The notes beneath the pieces are model-generated. The model had not been told where the DNA came from and ran no database searches. It worked only from the letters and a program-made list of their open reading frames with translations. DNA of 64,000 bases from Seriola aureovittata (taxonomy: Eukaryota; Chordata; Actinopteri; Carangiformes; Carangidae). Position 1 is the first letter of the stretch. Every line of letters starts with the position of its first letter. A program made the position numbers and the translations under genes. The stretch lies in assembly GCF_021018895.1 (NCBI RefSeq), contig NC_079384.1, positions 7,200,140 to 7,264,139 on the forward strand, written 5' to 3'. Below, one piece after another: positions 59,000 through 64,000 of the stretch.

Positions 59000-61900
59000 C
59001 CCAGTGCACTTTCCAGCCTGCTTTCTAATGGACCACTCTCCAGCAGATCACAACATTTTGTGCCAGCACAGCTCCAATTTCAACTCCATCAACAAGAATC
59101 AGGAGGTGAAATTATTGTGCTGCTAAAAGCCATTCATCATATTGTTACCATCGGACAGCCCAGCTCACTCTCACTGTTCAGGAGGAATTCAGCAGATTTC
59201 TTCTTCTCTTCCTCATTTGTCAGCCTGAGGGAGCTCCACTAAGCGTTGACTCAAAGAAACGCGATGATGATCGAGTTTATACTGATCATATTTAAAGTTA
59301 AATGCGGCAAAGTTCAAATTTAATTCCAGACAGTTACACACGACTTCAGATTCAACTTGTACGACAGAAATTCAATTTTTGATCACAGCGATGAAACTGG
59401 AGCATAGAGAGTCTGGTGAACACAGTTTGACTCCAGGCTCTGGGGGAACAAATGTCAGCATGTACGATCTCCTCGCTGCTTTGCTCCTTTTCAATCCAGG
59501 CTACAGCTTAAATCTCCAAACAACATCTCAAACTGCACTTAGGCTAATTCCCCAGAGAGACGCCCTTGCATTACTCTCCCACTTTTCCTCCTCTAAGACC
59601 CGTGCTCGCTTGCTTGCTCTTTCCCTGTCATCAATGCTAAAATAAATCAAAGCTACAATAATTCATGAGTGTTAACAGTGTGTGTGCATGTGAGTGTGTG
59701 TCTGAGTTTTTTTTTTTTTTTTTACAGTGCACGAGGAGTTTGGAGCAGTTCTAACTCCATTTTATGACAGTATGTGCAGAGAGAGGAAAGGAAAAGACAA
59801 AAGAGTTTAGATTCTTCATCACATAGAAAAGATGAAGCAGGTTACTAAAAATGAATGAATATGCATGTAACTCAATATGAATTAGGCTACTGCTTTCGAC
59901 AGTGTTCAAATGATGGTTAGCAAGAGATTTACAAGATCCAAGACAGAAATTGTTCCCAGTGAAGATGAAAGGGGAAAGAGGTTTATGCAGTAGTGTTGAT
60001 ATGACTTCTGCAAATACGCATTAACAGCAAAAACTGCAGTGAGAAACCACATCCGGCAATCAGCGCGGATTTAAAACTTCCAATCTCCAAACTGGCTTGG
60101 AGGAGGATGAAAGTTAATGAGGTTTCTTGTCAACAAAGACTTGAGTGCTGCAGAACGACCTCCGGACAACGCAAGTCACGCTGCTATATTCGGTTTGGAG
60201 GCCTGTTTTTTTTTTTTTTTTTTTTTTTAAATAAAAGGGCTGGACCACTGGCCGAGTCGCATTTATCAGTTCTATCAAACAGACCATTCGTGCATGTCGG
60301 CTTGAGGAGTAGATGGTTTTTTATCCAGCAAATATGAGATGCAGTACAACACCTTTAACTTGATAAATGATGAAGGTACCGACAAAACAAAAAACAAAGC
60401 AGTAATAGACTTTGCAAACAGTAATAAAAGAATAAACAAACTAGGTCAGTACAGACATACCGCAGACTGGAGCTGAACACAGAATAAACAGCCTTTTCTG
60501 TTTACGTCATTGTTTTAAAAAAGAAAAGCAGAGTTCATATTGCAGTGAAGGTTATCTAAAACTTTCTGAACAATATCTAAACTACACACATGCTACACCA
60601 CCGCACGGCGACCGACTCAATGCACACACACGCAAACCTTTCAGATAAAAACGACACTATGAATATCTGCTATAAGAATTCATATTAACTAACAAATGAC
60701 ACTGAATTAAACAATCACAATTACAATTACTTCAAATAATGGGAAGTCAGAATATCTAAACAATGTTGCTTTGCAGATCTACAGATCAATACTGAAATAA
60801 AGAATGAACAAAATCTAAGTAAGAGTAAAGTAAAATTATGCTAGTTGTGTAAATATATATATGTATGTATTTCTTTTGTTTTGTTCAAAAATAGAGGTGT
60901 CATGTTTTTTATCTTAGTTGCTTCATTATTTCTATTACTATCCTTATTACTATTTCAAATGTAATATAACCATGTTCATGTGTCTTGCTGTGCAGCACTT
61001 CACGGTGCCATGGCGCCCACTTTGGGAAGCACTGTTTTACATAATGATACACTACATTTTTTTGGTTTACACTCACCGGCCAGCACTCCCGCCATGTACA
61101 GCAAACTTATTCGTAAGATGCCGTGGACCATCTCTAAAGGCACGCCGATCATCAGCTGCAGTAAAGCATTGAACCCCAGCTGCTCCAGACTGAGGAGAGA
61201 GAAAAACAAGATCCAAATGATGGCATGAGATTTTTTGGTGATTCTGTGATATCTGCAACAACCATCCAGATCTGAACTAAATCAGTCTTGCAGAAATACA
61301 CGTGGTAAGCGGAGGTTCGTGAACGTACCCAACGTGCATGAACATGTAGCTGAAGAAGCGCCACACTTGTGCGCGGTGGCCGGGATGGTAGACCAGGGGG
61401 CTCTTCATGAAGTCAGGCTGATATGTCTGCAGTACCCACTTGTTTAGCATAATGCCATAGCACATGAACACGATAATCTGCAACAGAGACACAAAAATGA
61501 CAATAGACTGTCAGTTCTTGCTGACATACCCATTACACGCTCTCTCTGCACACTGCTGGTACAAAAGGTGGAAATTGCCCCTGCAAAACAAAACCCACTG
61601 TGCTTTCTGAAAGACGCATGACATTTTCTTTTCTTTTTTGTATTCCTCGGCTGATGCTTATTAGACTTGTGGAGACAATTACTGCCCACAGAAAAAAAAT
61701 GGCACATCTGGTTCAATTCCATTAATTTCTTTTCATAGAATAATGACTCATTGTCTCTGTGAATTAAAATGAATGTGAACCGTTATTATCACATCCTCAT
61801 TGTCATTACAGACCATTCACTGCCATTTGGAGGCATTATAAGAGCATTTGGCTTTCTTTCCTGAGAATTATGATGATTTCAGGGGAAATGATGAAGTTTT

Positions 61901-62672
61901 GTTGAAAAACTGTGGGTTATTTGCGCCGCTTAATCCCAAACCATTCAACTGTGCTCCTGGAGGGCTTCTGTGTTAGTGGTCTTCTTTCTTTCTTTTTTTT
62001 CAAATGAACATAATAGGTCAATTAATGCCACTGACTTGGCCAGGGTGCTCATTGACCTGGTTTTCAAGTTCCAAAATTAGCATCTGAGAAAAAAATATAA
62101 AACAAAAATTCCTGCATGCAGCCTGACTGAGGGTTTCAGCTTGGAGGAGCAGCATTAAATGCACCCACTAAGCTCCTGACTCCCAAATGGGTTACCAGCT
62201 CATATCGAGCTCACACTAAAAGCATGTGATCAAAGGCAGAAAATCTTTTCAGTGGGTTTGAGGCGAACGACTGAGCCACCAGAACAGTTGGAACTCAGTG
62301 TTGTGGGTTAGTAGCACGTACTGCAGGATAAAAATGTTTTAAGAACACCTCAATCAGCAGAATTACTATATTCAGCGTATGACTGGCACAAGATTTATGT
62401 TATGATCCACTGAACCCTAAGACAAGCTGATAATGTCATTCCCTAACCTGGACAATGGTGACAATGGCGATAAAGACAGGCGGGGGACACAGGCGGTTCT
62501 GGTGGAAGTACCAGCGTCGGTCCGTCTCGCAGGGCAGGATCTCGTAGGCCACATAGCGCACAAAACGTTTGTACAGACCCAGCCCCGTCTCGTCCAGCAG
62601 GATCTCCCTCTGCAGCGTGCGGCGGCCATTGGCGATGGCTCGTCGGAAACTGCTGGAGCGTTTGCTGCTCAT
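42267..62672 (-). CDS. rhbdl1: Rhomboid-like protease 1 (5' exons outside the window)
   Basis: Six coding exons on the minus strand: 62448-62672, 61329-61477, 61077-61189, 45721-45821, 43701-43761 and 42267-42538, giving 306 aa to the stop. The first begins exactly at its acceptor with ATG AGC AGC; in RHBDL family members this Met is internal and EF-hand-like N-terminal exons precede it, so the gene very likely continues past 64,000. Family blocks include [56 protein letters not shown] and [10 protein letters not shown], and the protein ends PPPP. The catalytic serine is in GGSGGVYAL (in-window residue ~180) and the histidine in FMAHLSG (~245), so the serine-histidine dyad is intact. The wording ([25 protein letters not shown]) fits RHBDL1 rather than RHBDL3. 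Rhomboids cleave membrane proteins within or next to their transmembrane segments. The intron between 45,822 and 61,076 is about 15.3 kb. Confidence 0.95.
47820..47872. repeat. (TG)n-(AG)n compound microsatellite
   Basis: A TGTGTATGTGTAGG lead-in, then a (TG)n run, directly followed by an (AG)n run, in the rhbdl1 intron. A shorter (GT)n array with one TTT interruption lies at about 45,900-45,928. Confidence 0.9.
51879..51919. repeat. (CAA)n trinucleotide microsatellite
   Basis: About 13 tandem CAA/ACA units after CACCACCA. It would encode poly-Asn in one frame, but there is no other coding support. Confidence 0.9.
52241..52339. repeat. Long interrupted (TG)n microsatellite
   Basis: About 100 bp of TG units with a few TA or TTG interruptions at about 52,250, 52,280 and 52,301. 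Confidence 0.95.
54700..55890. repeat. Nested composite of dispersed fish DNA elements
   Basis: The outer element carries TAAAAGTACTGCTTTCAAAT and TTGTACTTAAGTTGAAGTAT on the left (about 54,770-54,815). On the right it carries GAAGTACAAGTACCTCAACA and GAGTAAATGTACTCAGTTGC (about 55,815-55,875), the same family as at 11.9-12.17 kb. Inside are a GGATTGGTTGATTAATGG stretch of the GCTGCAAC-type hAT element (from about 54,832, continuing at 55,035-55,165), a SINE (54,893-55,028), and a second hAT-like element with ends TAGGGGTATTGACGATAATC (about 55,177) and, reverse-complemented, TAGGGCTGTCACAATAACAG (about 55,592). At least four insertion events are superimposed. Confidence 0.65.
54893..55028 (-). 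repeat. tRNA-derived SINE, minus orientation
   Basis: On the minus strand it begins GGGGCGTCCCAGTGGCTGAG and has GTTCGACTCC as a B box. It then has the CTTTACTGCACGTCTCTCCC body and a CACTTCCTGTCTCTC tail, parallel to the plus-strand copy at about 4,250-4,440. It is inserted in the middle of other repeats. Confidence 0.8.
56260..56595. repeat. Possible Tc1-like transposon remnant
   Basis: The right end TTTGCCCAGGGGTGCTCAAA, followed by CTTTTTCATACAATTG, resembles the terminus of a common fish Tc1-like element (remembered as GCCCAGGGGTGCCCAAACTTTTGCATAC). The left part is not clearly assigned, so the left boundary is uncertain. Confidence 0.45.
58757..58998. repeat. 240-bp CA array with embedded CAGACA higher-order repeat
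   Basis: The array alternates (CA)n tracts with blocks of tandem ACAGAC units. A unit ATACACACACAGACACAGAC recurs at about 58,781 and again at about 58,855, so a 70-80 bp higher-order period is visible. The last 70 bp are almost pure CA. Cys/Val-rich frames on the minus strand are artefacts of the repeat. Confidence 0.95.
60207..60229. repeat. T homopolymer tract
   Basis: A T-run of about 23 bases within the rhbdl1 intron; another of 18 lies at about 59,707-59,724. Confidence 0.9.
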
Positions 62673-64000
62673 CTGAGGAAAAGGGATGACAAAACAAACG
62701 TGCATCATTCTTCAGCGTCCACTGCCAAATCCTGAGGAGAACTGCTTGAATTTTAAAGAAAACTTGCACAAATGATGAGCATTTTCCAAATTAGACTGAC
62801 GGGAGCTTAAAAGAAACATCTGCTTGCCGAGAGTTAGAAGGGAAGATCAATACCAATCTAACGTCGGTACAGATAAACAATTTTTTCAGCTGATAGACTA
62901 GTTTATTGTGACTTTAAGGAATCAGCAGACAGGTTTGCTTTCATTTGCTTTGTTTATTTCTTGCCACTTGATGACTTAATGTCTTTTTTTGCAATTAACT
63001 TGTCTTGAGTCAGTGCGTGAGCATTACTGTCAGCAGCTGGAGGACACACCTTACCAGGATCCCATCATCGCCTGCTGCTGAATTCCTCATCTTAGCAATT
63101 AAAGCCATAACTTTCTTCACGCTAAGTGGCTCAAATCATCAGTAAAGGAGGATCGCTTCTTTTCATATAATCTGAGGGAAGCTCATCAGTGTGACTAATC
63201 ATCCTAGATGGGGACGAGCCAACATTCATAAAGCACTGATTTCACAAAGGATAGCATGACAGTTTATGTAAGTCCTCCTTCTATCATCAGCTAGTCAGGG
63301 GAAAGGGTGATGACACTCTTATCTTCTTCTAAGACTTTTCCCGTCCTGACATGGCTCAGAGGCTTCAGCGCAGCAGTGAAGATTCTCTTTTACATTTTTT
63401 CTGCTGTATTCAGTGGGTAGATCTTTTCTAACTTATTTTTACCTTTCATTTATGAGCAATTTTTAGGTTTCAATTGTCCATCATTTGCATTTTTTTTTTT
63501 TGCATGTGTTGATTCAGTGGAATCACTTAGAATAAAATGAAGATAAAAATGACGGAGAACAGTTTATCACACAACGATTAATCAGCATCTTAAAAACAGC
63601 TCAAATTCCTTTTGTTCATACTTTGACAGCTTCTCCAGTCCCATCTGTGTGATGCAGACATAAAAGAGAAATAGCAGTACTGAAAGCATTATGCTGTTTG
63701 GTGAAACATTTTTTTCCTTATGAGTGGCAGTGGAAGATCTTATTCTAATTAGTGCAGAAATGAGGAGGTACTTTATGAATCTGCAATAAGTGCCAATTGT
63801 ATTTAACTGGCGTTAGAAATAGATGGTCTTTTTCTTCATATATCTTGGTTGCAATTAAAATATTAATATGAAAAACATGTTACATGTAAAAATAACTGGT
63901 GATCAGTTTTTGCTTTTTGACAGAACTGTAGCTGAGTATTCACGGCTGATAAGAAACTTGAATAATGTATAAGTTGTTTTTGATTTAGACTAAATGTAAG
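62673..64000 (-). other. Rhbdl1 intron running off the right edge
   Basis: AT-rich sequence upstream of the first in-window rhbdl1 exon. No further coding exon (for example EF-hand sequence) was recognised before the window ends. Confidence 0.6.

Larger units (their letters stand above)
45822..61076 (-). other. Large rhbdl1 intron with repeats and no nested gene recognised
   Basis: About 15.3 kb separating the exon that ends MAGVLAG from the exon starting [10 protein letters not shown]. It contains TG/CA microsatellites, a CAA repeat, a composite nest of fish MITEs with a SINE at 54.7-55.9 kb and a Tc1-like end near 56.5 kb. No spliced coding exon or RNA gene was seen. Such a large intron in a brain-expressed gene often holds regulatory elements, but none can be identified by eye. 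Confidence 0.6.

Noticed and set aside
58540..59009. Cys/Val-rich minus-strand ORFs in the CA array
   Set aside because: Artefact of the microsatellite in all frames.
42267..62672. RHBDL3 or RHBDL2 rather than RHBDL1
   Set aside because: The blocks [20 protein letters not shown] and [14 protein letters not shown] match RHBDL1; RHBDL3 has ADMTAPVVGSSGG and a different N-terminal block.

Overview
This window is nuclear DNA from a ray-finned (teleost-type) fish. The genes have many short exons with GT-AG introns. The non-coding DNA is AT-rich and full of fish-type interspersed repeats: tRNA-derived SINEs, Tc1-like remnants, hAT-like MITEs and long CA/TG microsatellites. All exon chains below were read by eye, by joining splice sites that keep one frame and match remembered vertebrate family members. 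No alignment was run.

Layout. 1-10.4 kb: a C7orf50-like gene on the minus strand. Its large intron holds two plus-strand receptor genes: an atypical seven-transmembrane orphan (3945-5603) and gper1 (7978-9105). 10.9-12.5 kb: uqcc4 (plus), a mitochondrial complex III assembly factor. 13.5-14.3 kb: a histone H3.3 gene (minus), tail-to-tail with uqcc4. 16.3-16.9 kb: a broken copy of anks3 exons 3-4. 17.35-19.1 kb: a C8orf33/UPF0488 homolog (plus). 20.5-24.3 kb: anks3 (plus, 14 coding exons). 27.7-32.85 kb: wdr24 (minus), a GATOR2 subunit. 33.98-36.14 kb: an uncharacterised helix-hairpin-helix protein gene (plus), head-to-head with wdr24. 36.3-42.2 kb: nested transposons and probably a long rhbdl1 3' UTR. 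42.27 kb to the right edge: rhbdl1 (minus), a rhomboid intramembrane protease. Its 5' exons lie beyond the window and it has a roughly 15 kb internal intron rich in repeats.

These are unrelated housekeeping and signalling genes, not a pathway cluster: steroid/GPCR signalling (gper1), complex III assembly (uqcc4), chromatin (H3.3), ciliary/renal scaffold (anks3), amino-acid sensing to mTORC1 (wdr24) and membrane proteolysis (rhbdl1). From general knowledge, human C7orf50 and GPER1 are neighbours at 7p22.3, while UQCC4, ANKS3, WDR24 and RHBDL1 lie at 16p13.3. The window therefore joins two human synteny blocks.

The most noteworthy items are the uncharacterised 7TM gene whose first coding exon contributes only its ATG, the uncharacterised HhH gene, a probable GC-AG intron in anks3, an in-frame NAGNAG acceptor in uqcc4, the dispersed anks3 exon pseudocopy, an overlapping uORF in wdr24, and a Tc1 remnant nested in a hAT-like element with an apparent 8-bp target duplication. 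I saw no prokaryotic-type system, no CRISPR array and no intact transposase gene.
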